Shown: piece by piece, positions 1 to 12,108 of the stretch | Position numbering within the stretch: position 1 is the stretch's first letter | Layout of the letters: each line of letters opens with the position of its first letter | Assembly (NCBI GenBank): GCA_036872755.1 | Contig: JAVHNS010000013.1 | Location: forward strand, 1,240,001 to 1,304,000 | Source: Orbilia blumenaviensis | Taxonomy: Eukaryota > Ascomycota > Orbiliomycetes > Orbiliales > Orbiliaceae | Reading direction: 5' to 3' | Length of the DNA stretch: 64,000 nt | Program-made: the position numbers and the translations under genes | The notes under the pieces: model-generated | Told to the model about the DNA's origin: nothing | The model's database searches: none | The model's input: the letters and a program-made list of their open reading frames with translations, nothing else

Positions 1-3000
1 TTAGTAGAGTTAGCTTTGCCAACCAGATTTGTAATCGTCTCAACTAACACTGATATTACGACGTGGGCCGTTAGACTAAGATGGAAGCATTCCTTGGGGA
101 AAGGGTGATTGGGGAGGGCATATCAACTGATGGCAGTACCGCTGTTCCAATCACTCTTACCTTGACCGGACTTTCCGCTGGAACACATACCCTTCTCACA
201 TGGCATAACGGCTGGGATAACCTTGCCAAAGTCGCAAACATTAAAATCACAGTTAACGGGGCAACTGCAGTTTCTGTGAGTCGGCGGATACGCTAAACCT
301 TCAATTCATCTGCTAATGCGGCTTAGAGTCTTGCACAAACTGTACGCAAAGACAGTATTTGGGAGGCTTCATCTTCCTATATTAGCTTTTCTGCTACGGC
401 TGGTCAAGCTGTTACTATTGTGTATACACCCCTCTCAACTTCTGGCGTCTCAGATCTACGAGCATTCATCAATGCGTGGGAAATCGACACCCCGAATATC
501 GCCACTCAAGTCCGTTATCCTATTCCTGGACACGGTGATGAGCATTACCAAGGTGGAGGGTCCGTCAAGTGGCAAGCTCCAACAGGAGGAGCTGCGAGCT
601 ACGATGTTTACCTTGGAAAGAACACTGCAACAGGTCTTCAAAAAGTTAGCAGTAGCCAGACTGGAACTAGTTATACATTTTCAGGTATCAATCCGTCATA
701 TATAAAGCCCCTAAAGGCGATAACGAGATTCCATGAGCCTGTACAACTTAAAAGGCTGATACACAATAATTACAGGCCTTAATACCTTGGACACATATTA
801 CTGGCGAGTTGACCCTAAGACCAGTTCCGGGGTTGTGACAGAAGGCCGTGTTTTCAAGTTCAGACTTGCCCAGTTAGCATTCCCTGGAGCACAAGGATAT
901 GGGTGAGAATCAATTCAGCCGTCCCTATGTTAAATGCATGCAATTAAAATCGCAATATATATCAGCCGATTTGCACGGGGCGGTCGCGGTGGCAAAGTTG
1001 TCAAAGTCACCAGCCTAGCAGATTATAGTGGAACTCCCGTTAAGGGGACTCTTCGATATGCAATTGAAGAAGAGACTGGCCCTCGGAATATAATTTTTGA
1101 TATTGGAGGTAAGCCCAAGAAAGCCTTACCAGCTACCCTTTACATACTAGGAATTGACCTAAAATTCGCGATCTCAAACAGGTGTTATTACACTCTCATC
1201 GCGCCTGAGTCTTACGGACCCTTATGTTTCAGTTATGGGACAAACTGCACCCGGTAAGGGCATTGCTATTAGAGGCTGGCCGCTTGGCCTCTCAGGAGCT
1301 ATAGACTGTATTGTGCGACATATGGTATGGCGCCACTAATGCGATATTCAATGCCGTGACATTGAAAGCTAACATTGCGTAGCGTGTCCGACCTGGGAAA
1401 GTCACCGGCCTCACTGTCGATGGAATGGGCTTACAGGGTTCGAACCACGTAATTATGGACCGTTGCTCGATGGTATGTATTCATACCCAAAGTTACCCTC
1501 CTGCGATGAGATGCCTCAGTTCAGTCAAAGCCGATTAATAATCTCTTTCAATATTCTATCGATATTTGCCTATATAGGGTTGGGGAATCGATGAATCCCA
1601 CTCATCGCGCAATGCTGGTAACATTACATTCATGCGCAATATGATTTCGGAGCCGCTAAATATTGCCGGCCATCAGAATTATCCAGCTGGTAAATAAGAC
1701 AAACATGCGTGGTCATACCCCATATTAGAAATATTTTGACTGACAGAGATTCTAGGAACCGGGCACGGATACGCGGCCTCTATTGGTGGTGATATCTCAT
1801 CCTACTATCACAACTTAATCGCTCATGGTAGGTAAACGCATATATATATACACACGTATATATATGTCCATATCGCATGAATCTATATCTCCTTCTCAAA
1901 TCCTTCGCACAAATATCATAAAGCCATTATTCCGTATATATGCATAAGACTAGTGGTGCTAATAATACTGAAAAACAACTAGCTCAGGGAAGAAGTTGGT
2001 CAATGGCTGGTGGGGCAGCACCGGATGGCAGCTTCGCAGGTCGTTTAGATATTCGTAATAATGTCGTCTACAACTTCGGAAATCGGGTGACAGATGGTGG
2101 TGCGCACGAAGTTAACTTTGTTGGGAACTACTATAAAAAAGGGCCAGCCTCGACTCTCAACTACGATCTCGTAGCGAACGTAAGCCGAAACCATCCTTTG
2201 ATAGACATTGCCGGCATGTGAGTAGTCTAGCTGATTACATTTTCGATCAATAGTATGAGGATGGTCTCCCCGGGACTCAGCAATATCATTGCGCCGGCAA
2301 CTCTATGCCAGGTGTATTTAGCCAAACCTCAACCCAAGTTGTAAGCAGAGGCCAGGCTGGAGCATGCTGGGCAGATGTATCCATCTCACCTGCGCCTACC
2401 TACCAATTCTTTTTTAACACTCCGTAAGTTTTCTTTGCTTCCGACTGATCGTTTTCAAAACACCACGTGCTAGAGGCTCGGGGGCAGCAGCTTGTACAAG
2501 AGCATGCGCGTTGCCGCGCCCGCGAGTGTCGAATCGACTAGACGTTTTTGGCCCCAACTTAAGTACACTTAACTTTCGATACATATATCGCATATTGACC
2601 GTATGGCGTATATTTCTAACGCTTATGATTACTTAATATTTTTAGGTTCTTCCCATCATATGTCGAGGAGCTCACAAGCACTGAGGCATTCAAGCGAGTT
2701 CTATCCGACTCCGGTGCTCAATCTCCCGTCTTCGATGATCACGATAAACGAATCGTTCGGGAAACTAAAGATGGAACCACAACGTACACTGGCTCTGTCG
2801 GTGGCAAAAAGGGGATCATAGACAACGAGGCAGACGTTGGTGGTCTCGAGAGTTTTCCGACCACCACAAGATCCAGTGACTGGGACTCTAATGGAGACGG
2901 GATCGCCGATTGGTGGCCCCTTAGCGAAACCGGCGGTACTGGGTATACAGCCCTCGACGGCTATCTCAATTTCATGGCCGATCCGCACGTCTTCGTTACG

Positions 3001-3507
3001 CAAGGTTCAACGACAACTATTTCGCTATCACAGTTCGCGTTAGGCTTCAATAATCCTACCTTCACTGCGACAGTTTCTAAGGGAACCATCACGGTTTCCG
3101 GTAGCAATGGATCTTACAAAGCACCATCGACTCAAGGAATCGATTTTATGACACTAAACATTAAAGATGCTGACGGGTCGACTTGGACAAGAAAGATTGG
3201 TATTGCCATCTTTACCCAGGGGAGCATCACACTTAATCCATCAACCTCGACCACTACTTCGAGAACAGCTACCCCAGCCACAACGACCCCTAATAACACA
3301 ACCCCAAACCAGCAATCTACTACAACTGCAAAAACTACGAGCTCGACGACTCTTAGCACCTCGAGGCTTACAACAACTCCCCCTCCTGCTGGCCCAACCC
3401 AGAGCCAGTGGGGCCAGTGTGGTGGCTCTGAGTGGACTGGGCCTACCCGCTGTGCCGATGGCTTGTCATGTTCGGTCTTGAATCCATATTATCATCAATG
3501 CTTGTAG
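1..3507 (+). CDS. Secreted polysaccharide lyase family 1 (pectate lyase-like) with FN3-like and CBM1 domains, 5' partial
   Basis: Likely extracellular pectin-degrading lyase. Twelve exons are visible: <1-30, 75-275, 327-684, 776-902, 966-1108, 1182-1324, 1383-1472, 1578-1689, 1756-1827, 1983-2179, 2254-2423 and 2646-3507. They sum to 2505 nt, an exact multiple of three, giving 834 residues. In order: a beta-sandwich-like N-terminal part, an FN3-like segment ([11 protein letters not shown]), then the PL1 fold starting [17 protein letters not shown] and continuing with [24 protein letters not shown] and [17 protein letters not shown]. After a Ser/Thr-rich linker a fungal cellulose-binding CBM1 closes the protein (QWGQCGG...[12 protein letters not shown]). 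The stops at 294 and 324 lie inside a 51-nt intron with a GTGAGT donor, so the gene looks intact. Start codon and signal peptide lie upstream of the window. Exact substrate is not readable from sequence. Confidence 0.92.
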
Positions 3508-4086
3508 GAGCTGCAAGGTCATATAACAGATGGCTCTGGTGGAGAGATAAGAAATCATCCCAGCTCAGGCGTAGGTGGGCTTGCTTTAATTTCAGTTCAC
3601 CCCTCCGTTGCGTCTATTTTAGCTCTCACATATATATAACTGGTTCCAATGTAAATAAGTTCACTGATATCCATTTTTGACCTCTATGTGGGACAGCTCC
3701 GGCTTAACGATTATCCCACGAAATTAATCTGGATTAGTACTTCCCTACTATATACAATTCAACTATGCCCAGGGCTCTTGGGTCTTTTTTACTGTGTTTA
3801 ATTGAGACTGGAACATATGTAAAAGTGCTCATATAATATCTTGACTATTTGGGTACCACGATCTGACTAAGGTCAACTTAGACAAATACCCGTATTTTTA
3901 CTATTATACACTAAAGTTAAATGATAGTCCCCTAATTAGTTATTTGTGAGGCGTCGGAGGGATGATATAATATGTACATCAGCAATATCTGTGAGGAATA
4001 ATACGAGAATGTACCAGCACCTTAAACGTTTCCTTGTAGCTGTGCGTTGGGCATGATAGTCTCGTATTGAAAATTCGAAGAAACAT
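3508..4086. other. Intergenic, convergent 3' ends
   Basis: AT-rich spacer between the lyase (+) and the F-box gene (-), which converge here, so it should hold both 3' UTRs. I see no coding signal, repeat or RNA gene. Confidence 0.6.
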
Positions 4087-5701
4087 CTATGCTGCAATAA
4101 GGTGGCTGATCTTAACGCCCTCATGGTAGTACAGCCGTTTCAACGTATAAGGAGAACTAGAACCTAGTCCATTTTGGGCCATGTACATGTACACAGCTGT
4201 TGCGGTTTTCAAGGTCATTGATTTGACACCACAGTATCGAAAGACCTCCGACCAAGTCTCCCCAATTTTTGCTTTGGATAGGTTTCGGAATAACGGTATC
4301 ATCTCCTTCGCGAATGCCCAAACTGTTTCTTCGTTTCTATTTTCGGATTGATAGTGGAGCTCTAAAACCTTAACATTTTGGAACCGCCAGATTCCAAGAG
4401 AGGCCTAAACCATCAAGATATGTTAATTTCCTGTCAACGCAAAAAAAAATATAAATTTCACTAGCTCAGCTGCTACGTACCTTGATATCGAAGATATGCT
4501 CTTTTAAATAGCTACGAATGATCAATTTTGTTATGTTGTAGTAGTCAACTCCTAGCCATCGTTCTGGACATTTGAAAGCGCCGTTCAAACCAAGCTCTAC
4601 TTGATATACACTTGGGAATTGTACACCAGTAGTCACATCCAACATTGGTTGTTTGTAGTCGAATGGTCTATGCAGGCCACAGCATTGGGGTTTCTTTGCG
4701 GTTTCTAGTTCGTCTGTTGCAACAGCTAGTTGGAACTTCGTGACATGATCCTTTGCGCTGCCCAGTGCCATATATAACGCTTCAAATATCTTGTCATTCG
4801 CCGGGTTCCCATCGGCGAGACCATACAAAGAGATACTGAGAGAATCAAGAGTCGCAAATTTCGTTTCGTCCTCAGATACAAGTCCATCTAAAAACTCGAA
4901 GAGGTCAAATCGGCAAGGTCGGCATTGTATTTTGAGGTCGTCAAGGCGAGGTATATTCGAAATTGCGTTCTGTAGCAATTTAAGAGCAATGTTAAAATTG
5001 AAGGGCGAGTCTTTGGGCATCACGAGCCCGAAACTTCTAACTTGTCCGCATCCGCTAAGTAGCCAAAAGAGATCTTCAAGCTCCAGCTCTGAGTAGGTAT
5101 ATTCGCCATTTCGGTATAGGGTTCTCGAGTGTCCTGTAACCAGAGCAGTTACATCTTCAAAAACGACTTTGAGGGAACTAGGATTATTAGAAGTTAGTAC
5201 AGTTCAGATTTAATACAGCTATCCCTCATGGCTTCAAACATACCGAATCATATGCTTATTTCTATTAAAAGTATTAAAGACCTCGGAATTTCCTTTTTTA
5301 TGGACAAGAAGTTTAAATTGAGGCTCTTTGCGATAAGCGATCTTAAGCTCAAAGTTTTTATATACGCTTTGAAGGACGCTGAAGCGTAGTCCAGAGCATG
5401 TCTCTGAAAGATTTATCCGGTCCGATTTGCTAACGTCGGAATAACTGAGAACTTGTTGGATAACTTCTGAGGGTAAATCTAGTATTCCTCGTCCCTTTTT
5501 AACGGGTAGATTGCGGTTCGAGCTTGAGCTTGAGAAGAAACTCCTTAAACTTGATCCTGACTTAGAGGTGGATTTTGTAAGCCTTGGCGGCTCCAGGAAC
5601 GTCCGTCTGTCTAACGAGGAAGTTCTGGTGGGCTTAATAGACTTTTCCGGGTTGATAGAAACCCGAAAGAGAGATCTTTGTCGCATAATGGGCATCTGCA
5701 T
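4087..5701 (-). CDS. F-box protein
   Basis: Predicted substrate adaptor of an SCF ubiquitin ligase. Three exons on the minus strand: 5701-5244, 5177-4481 and 4404-4087, with introns 5178-5243 (GTATGT donor) and 4405-4480 (GTACGT donor). The N-terminal 60 residues are basic and Ser-rich. An F-box follows (ILDLPSEVIQQVLSYSD, then SETCSGLRFSVLQ). The rest lacks a recognised repeat but contains leucine-spaced helices of the kind seen in fungal F-box proteins with degenerate LRR-like C-termini. Start is the first ATG of the F-box open frame. Fungal genomes carry many lineage-specific F-box genes, so the substrate cannot be guessed. Confidence 0.85.
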
Positions 5702-6629
5702 ACCGGCTGACTGTAAATTCTGTAAGTTTGACTAATATACTGTGAAAGGTATAGAACGTATTGAGTAAAGGTCTAAAAATATGCTTGGTTAATAGTTAGT
5801 CTACACGGAGTCTCCGATCCCTTTAAATCGTTCTATCGGAAATTATGGTTCGTTTTTCCGTTGAAGGGGCATATCTGTCACAGCCCCGATTTCAGAATAA
5901 AGTCTTCGTTGTGTCGCGGAGACATCCAAATGATCTTGCATGTTTACTACCATATTGCATAACCCAAGAAAACATAAGAAAACACAAGCAATTCTATATG
6001 CTGGTCTTGGTGGGGGCTACCTTGATATTACTGGTCTGATACTTGCCATGCATAAACATTGGCTACTAGCGAAGCTAAAACGTCGAAACGGGTGAGGTTT
6101 CCCTATTGACACCGGTAGAAACTGCATGTTTCCATTCACGCGCTAACTGTTATAGGATGCTGTAACCGTTCGCTAGTTTCGCATAGATTTCGGTAGCTCC
6201 CGATGGATGAAATAGAGGAATTTGCATTTGCTGGTGCAGATGATTTTGAGGCTTGTTTCTAGCCTAACACAACTTAATTTCGATATCCCTCCCGATAATT
6301 GGGGGATCTGAGGTACGAAGACGCCTCAGATCCAAGGTCTCCGATAAGCCACGCTAGATTTTGTGAAACAACACCAAAGCACAAAACAATGATTGGACCA
6401 TGGTATCCCATTATTAGGCTACTTAAAGACGCTTTGTGACTAGTCGGGGCCGTTCTTAGATTGGACTGGTGCAGCTTTGGAGTAATCTAATATATAGGAT
6501 AAATGGTGAATATTAAATATTTTATACCTGAGATACAGAGCATATAAATATCGAAGCTAATGTGATTAAGGTTAATTCCTAGCAACTGGTCCAGCTAACA
6601 ATCGGCGATTTAGTTCCCTCAGGGCCACA
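5702..6629. other. Intergenic
   Basis: 5' flank of the F-box gene and 3' flank of the deaminase gene. Short open frames here (e.g. 5845-6039) show no domain and no coding bias I can defend. Confidence 0.5.
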
Positions 6630-7976
6630 CTAGTGAGGAGGCAATGGCCGCCATAGAGAGATACAATCTTTGTCCTGAACAGCGTCAAGTAAATTTTCTC
6701 GGCTCGTCATCGGCTCGGACCTCCACTGTGGCTCATTCGCAGCTGCCTGTAACAAGTCTTGATCCATAAGCTTGAGTATACCTCGATAACAATCTCTCCT
6801 CTCATCCTTCATTTCGGCAAGGTCTGGGATCGTCCATTGGTCATACAGTCGACCATGTGTATTTGCTGGGGGGTAGCGTCCATGAGCCTTCATAAAGAGA
6901 TAACAGAGATAGCAAAGATATTTGCTTGCCCCAATAACCCGGGGAAACAGGGCTCCCCCTTTATTCGTTATGGAAAGCTCATCATTTTTCAAGTCATAAA
7001 AGACAATCAATTGTACCTCAGCATGTACATGACATGTTTTCGCCCAGTCTTCGTAACCAATACTCGTAGGTATGCTGGAGTATGGTGGCAAGTATTCAAA
7101 TCTGAGATGTTGGAAGTAGTACGGATATCTTTTGCAGGCCCGTAGAAGAGTTTGTGTGACGCGGTAGTAAGCGGCAATCTTTTCGATCTGCCTTAATGTC
7201 TTGATGGCCGATCGTACCTGGGGGGTTGGCCCGACTTTCGCTAAGCGGAGGGCATATTCTTTAATCAGATCTGATGTACATAGTTCATAACTCCATTGTA
7301 CGAGGGTTTTGATGTGGAGAAATTCGTCGTCTGACTCTGGGAGCGTATCTTCAAAACTCTCATAGGCCTTTCCAAGGGATTCTATACTGGTTTCCACAGC
7401 CTTTCGCTGTACCTTTTCTTTCTTTATGTAAAGGAACTGAACCCTATGCAGAAGATTTTTGAAATCCTCCCATAAGGGTTTTTTATGTGTTCGGGAAAGG
7501 TAGGTTGGCTTCTCCCATTTTGAAGACCGCAAACGTCCTAAGATGCGGCGCTTGTGCAACCGTATAACTAATTTAAGGATTTCAACGTCTTCGAGTCCCT
7601 CCCCACCCAGAGCTCTTGCGGCCAGACTCCCGCGGATCTCTTCTAGCAATTCCTGTAGCGCAGTATTAATTACGTCTACGGCAGCAAATCGAATAGTGAG
7701 CGACTGTTCCTCGACATTCTCTTCGAGGCATACAGCAGCAACACTCTGTGCCCCTTGTTCTACGGCTACAAGAAATGCAAATACGTCTGCAAGGTTCTGT
7801 TCATCTGCAATTGATAGGCGTCGGGTGCCGTCTGTGTCAACAGGGAGAGGAAATATTTGTGCGTCGCAAGGAACGGAGTTCGTGCGTCCCTCAAGGGCAA
7901 CAATATGACCACGAAAGGTATCTTCATCCAAATCCTGCCATATAGACAAGCCTGGCGCTGCTGTCCGTGGGTCCAT
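6630..7976 (-). CDS. OTT_1508-like nucleic acid deaminase family protein
   Basis: Single-exon protein of 448 residues. The C-terminal third has the zinc-dependent deaminase signature: H318-A-E320 (HVHAEVQLIVFYD) and C355-x2-C358 (SKYLCYLCYLF), followed by the NTHGRLYDQW segment typical of the OTT_1508 clade of the AID/APOBEC-like deaminase superfamily. That clade is known from Orientia and is widespread in ascomycetes. All four zinc/catalytic residues are present, so activity is plausible. The N-terminal 300 residues are helical and contain no domain I recognise. Start is ATG at 7976 with no better upstream Met. Substrate and role are unknown; family members have been proposed to act on nucleic acids in conflict or defence, which is inference here. 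Confidence 0.9.
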   Translation of the reverse strand: MDPRTAAPGLSIWQDLDEDTFRGHIVALEGRTNSVPCDAQIFPLPVDTDGTRRLSIADEQNLADVFAFLVAVEQGAQSVAAVCLEENVEEQSLTIRFAAVDVINTALQELLEEIRGSLAARALGGEGLEDVEILKLVIRLHKRRILGRLRSSKWEKPTYLSRTHKKPLWEDFKNLLHRVQFLYIKKEKVQRKAVETSIESLGKAYESFEDTLPESDDEFLHIKTLVQWSYELCTSDLIKEYALRLAKVGPTPQVRSAIKTLRQIEKIAAYYRVTQTLLRACKRYPYYFQHLRFEYLPPYSSIPTSIGYEDWAKTCHVHAEVQLIVFYDLKNDELSITNKGGALFPRVIGASKYLCYLCYLFMKAHGRYPPANTHGRLYDQWTIPDLAEMKDERRDCYRGILKLMDQDLLQAAANEPQWRSEPMTSRENLLDAVQDKDCISLWRPLPPH

Positions 7977-9379
7977 ATGGGGTGTTTGCGAATGAAGATG
8001 GACTTGAGACTAAGCTTGTATCTGCTAAAGCCAACTAAGCTATGTACTTGCGTATGTCAATTTAATAGACATAATGCCGAGGGTGGTTTAATGAGCAGAG
8101 GGGTTGGTAATAGTTATGGATGGACCTTTTGGCCGGAGAGAAGGCACGGGTGATGTTTATTGGCGGGAAGAGGTTTGCAGGGTTTTACAATTTTAAAGTG
8201 TTGTTTTGGATCATGCGAAAACACAACGCTTCGCGGTCTGTGTTGATCCGGCCTTGTGTTAAACGTCAACTACCCTCGGGGTCTTAGGTACTTTTCTAGG
8301 ACTCCCTCCAAATATTAAAACATTTTAAAAAGAAAGCAAGGCGTCTTATTTTCTTTCAGGACACTATTTATACTATTTTAAGTTCCTTTTCCCCTATAAC
8401 CCGTCTTGAGGAACTAGCCAAAACCCCGTACGGGAATTCCAAGCACATTGGAAATTTGACAACTGTCACACTAATAGACTGGTCTTGTACTAAAGCTGGC
8501 ATCGTAGATCTAATATTTTGGATGTAAGATCTTAGGGCTGTCGACAGGCAATTTATTTTAAACATTTTAGATAGTACCCGTATACCTGTTCCCTTTCCAC
8601 TTTGGCCTACCCTTCGAAAGATGCATGGTGGCGGGCTCTCGCTAACCAATCGAAAATTTTTAACCATAAATGCAAACTCGAAAGCTATGCATATGACAGT
8701 TAACTCTTAGTAGCAGGCGACGTGATATATAACATGGGCACCTATGAACACATAAGGTCCTGAAAAAATATTCCTTGGGAAATTTCCAAAAACCATAGGG
8801 GAGATAGAAAAACTGGCGATAGTATTCTGGCATCTTGGTTGGATCCGAATTGCTTTATATTTAGAATTTATCGTAACCACTAGTTCTCCAGACTTTAGAT
8901 ATTACTACTAACTATACCGTTCTCATAAGAAGATCTAGGTCCTACTCGTGAGATATGTACAGATAACACTCAAAGAATTGTAGTTGAGCTAAATCCAGGT
9001 CACCCTCTTTGGGCATCTTTCCGGATTAAATTAGATGTATAATCTCGGAAGGATAGCTTATAATCGCATGTGGTAAAATTCACAGCCTCGTGCCTATGAA
9101 GAAAACGGTACTTAATACAGAATGTATTGTATAATACAAACGAACGGATATCATGCGGAAATAGATTCTTATTTATTAGGGCGCCACCTTAGTCTAGATA
9201 TGACAAAAGTACCGGCTAAGTTACATGTTTGGTCCTTAGGTAAAAATTACCCCGCACCCAAGGCTTACCGTACTAGCGAAAATACTCATAATCTTGAAAT
9301 TCGCCATATGGATTTTCAACAGCGAACAGAGCCGTTTGAAATTGACTAACTTAGGATGCCACCAGTACATGACCGCGGT
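7977..9379. other. Intergenic
   Basis: 1.4 kb between two minus-strand genes. Open frames at 8368-8667 and 9122-9349 lack domains and flanking splice logic; treated as chance. No repeat seen. Confidence 0.5.
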
Positions 9380-10307
9380 TTATGTGCTAGCATGTTTAGT
9401 ACCGTTAAAATTATCAAGTGCAAGACTATCAATTAGAGTAGTGGTCGATAGTATTGGATCAAACTGTGCAGGAAGCCCAACCGGTAGATTCACCTTCACC
9501 TTTTGAATCTTAAACTGGATTGACTCGAGATTTTTCCAATTGTCGTTGAAGCTATATATCATCATATCTGTCGCTCGAAGAGTGGTCGCCTTGGCGATAT
9601 CTAATGGTGGGTTTGCTTCGAACTTGACAGTAGTGGTGATCGTGGTCTTCTCGTTTGATTGAGGAGTAATGTACTTGGTACCAGTAAGCGTAATTTCGCA
9701 ACTTGCAGGAAGGACCATCTGCGTAAGAGGGTCGCTTGGAATAAGGTCGATTAAAGAACTTCCTTGGGTTATGGCCGGTACGAAAATACACCCCATACAA
9801 ATCGAGCCGAGATCAAAGCTTCTAAATAAGGGTTGCCCATCTAGGCCTTTCGCAATTTTTATTCCGACGGTTTTGCCTCTATCGGTGACCCTATCTTGGA
9901 AATTTGGCGAAATGCGGGATATGTAATGGCTTGATGTGCATGGCCGTAAAAGGGACGTTTTCAAAGAGGCGGCTGGGACACTCTTTTCTGGTAGGTTCTG
10001 TGCCTCGATCACAGTGAAATCAGATAGGTCAAACTGCTGAACGGGATCATTGATGCGCCCGGTTATCTGGCCGGTCTGGAATTGAGAGTCTTCGAACTGT
10101 TGGATTCATTATTAATTTTGTCAGTGAAAATACAATTTTAGCTGGGGAATAAGCTTCATCATGCTGCCTAGGATGCGACCGGAAGCTCTATAGTGATAAA
10201 GTATCTGAATTCGTGGAGCCTACATTTAACGAAAATGGCTGGTCTTGGGAGACAACTAGGCCAGCCAAAGTGAAAGCTAATACTGTAAATAATCGATTTG
10301 ATAACAT
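9380..10307 (-). CDS. Small secreted protein of unknown function
   Basis: Two exons: 10307-10224 (84 nt) and 10096-9380, with a 127-nt intron (GTAGGC donor, CTGAC branch, CAACAG acceptor). The product is 266 residues. Exon 1 encodes a clean signal peptide (MLSNRLFTVLAFTLAGLVVS, cleavage near SQD). The mature part is Ser/Thr/Ile-rich with only four cysteines and two NG/NDN-type possible N-glycosylation stretches. I recognise no family. The start is chosen because it alone gives the signal peptide in frame with the long second exon. It could be a cell-surface or effector-like protein; there is no direct evidence for either. Confidence 0.7.
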
Positions 10308-11365
10308 CGTCGGGAATTTGTTTATTGTTCTGCAGGTGTAGTGGACCATATCAGGCAAACCTACGGGTTTAAAACTCTTTTATATTCATATATGCTTAAT
10401 GAGAGCCTTAGTTCTGGATCCAACTCTGCAATTTTGTTAGTCTGCTCCTGGCCAGAACTTCCATGGGGTAATCATTCAGCTGAGCCCAGCTTGCATGTTG
10501 GAGATTTGAACACCGATGTTGCACAAGTAGTTCCACAAATGTTGTGATCGATTAAGGCTGTACTCACTCGCTGAAAAATCCATTATCACTACTTGAGATT
10601 ACCTGCTACATTATCTTTGGCTCATATGGTTGCACAGAGGTAGGACGGTGTGTATACAACTTAAAATACTTTAGAGTTGTTGCATCAATATAGAATTGTC
10701 GATAATTAACCGACCACTCTATAGCCAGGTCAAATGTGCATGCAAAATTCTAGAACTAGGAGTCCAGACTGCGCACAGCCGCGGCGCCGGGCACATGCAT
10801 ATTGGGTGATCGCTAGAGGCATCTGTATACATATAGATCTGTAACACAAGCATTTGAATCAGTTCCAGGGAGTTAAGTTTTTATTTGTTCCGCGGACCCG
10901 GGTTGTATTTTTGCATTGTAATAACATGTGATTTGTACTACTTGCCATTCTTACTTAATAATCAGCAGCCTAGATCTTAAATAAGGTTAAACTTAAGTAG
11001 TATATTGGATCAAAATATGGAGCTACAATCATGGGTCAGATGTATGCGAATGGATTACTATATCTAGGCATCCAGGTACATAGGTATATAGGTTAGGGGC
11101 CTCGGGGTCTGATCAGCGGCTCGTTTAATCAGTGTAACGTAGATTAATCAGGGAATCTCCTGTTCATATGATCATCAGGCACTCTAGCGACAAGTGTTTC
11201 AAAACAGGTACTGTGCCCTAAGAACTTGGTGTACGACTAGAGGTACCTCTAACAAATTGTATTATCCAAGTGATTACTAGTAGGTACTTTAGGCCAGTTT
11301 TTTTCCAAGTACAAAATTAAAAAAGCGTAATTTGATAGTTAGGTACCGGTCGGGTCACTTCACAG

Positions 11366-11385
11366 AGACTGGTTTACGAGACCAG
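11366..11385. repeat. Single copy of the ttacgagaccagt motif with inverted ends
   Basis: The core ttacgagaccagt is shared with the downstream tandem array. Here it is preceded by actggt, so that actggt and accagt form a short hairpin around ttacgag. Confidence 0.6.
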
Positions 11386-11539
11386 TACCTATGTATCTGC
11401 AGGGCCGCCTTCCTAGTATTTGGAGTTTGGGGGTTGTATCATAACCTAAATAAGGGATCTTCTAAATACTATGCCATGATATATTGATGTCTTATAATCC
11501 CCCGAGTTCAGATTACCATGAAAATCTAGAGAGTTGAGT

Positions 11540-11634
11540 CTTAAGTTACGAGACCGGTCTTAAGTTACGAGACCAGTCTTAAGTTACGAGACCAGACTTA
11601 AGTTACGAGACCAGCCTCAAGTTACGAGACCAGT
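11540..11634. repeat. Five tandem copies of a 19-nt unit
   Basis: The unit is cttaagttacgagaccagt, starting at 11540, 11559, 11578, 11597 and 11616. Copies differ by one to three substitutions, so the array is fairly young. The region contains no gene. Confidence 0.9.
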
Positions 11635-12108
11635 CTTAAGCTTGTTTTGCAAATAACTCATATATAGACTTAATTTTTGCCTTCAGATGACTTAGTGAAT
11701 TATGATGGGTGGCATAGGAGACACTCGCCCCTCCTAGCTCTTTAAGAGCATCAAATGAAAATCCTTGCATTTTGTTTTATTTTTCCATCATTAGAGGATT
11801 TAAAAACTTCGCCCGAGGCTTTGGTTACTTGGGATGTCAGGGGATGATGTTATTAAGTAGCTGGTGTCGATCAGGAATAAAAAGTAATAGTATCCCAAAG
11901 GCTCTAAGCGGGACGCTGTTGATTTAGGATTCCGATCCGGGTCATGTAGTAGGAATTCTAGAGGCCTCATGAGGATTTCCAGCTCGGAAGTCATGTTCAT
12001 TTATGGAAGTATGCTATGTACACCCTTGAAAACATTCCATATCCACAAGCCGGCATTATATAATTATTGGGTGAAAGCCAGGATACTATTTATGAAATAT
12101 CCAGCTTT

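Larger units (their letters stand above)
10308..12108. other. Intergenic with a tandem repeat
   Basis: 1.8 kb without a credible gene. Holds the 19-nt tandem repeat at 11540-11634 and a related single copy near 11366-11385 (listed separately). The ORF at 11800-12000 has no domain. Confidence 0.55.

Noticed and set aside
276..326. Two in-frame stops (TAA 294, TAG 324) in the lyase gene, suggesting a RIP-mutated pseudogene
   Set aside because: The segment is a standard 51-nt intron (GTGAGT donor, CTAAT branch, TTAG acceptor). Removing all eleven inferred introns gives an open frame of exactly 2505 nt.
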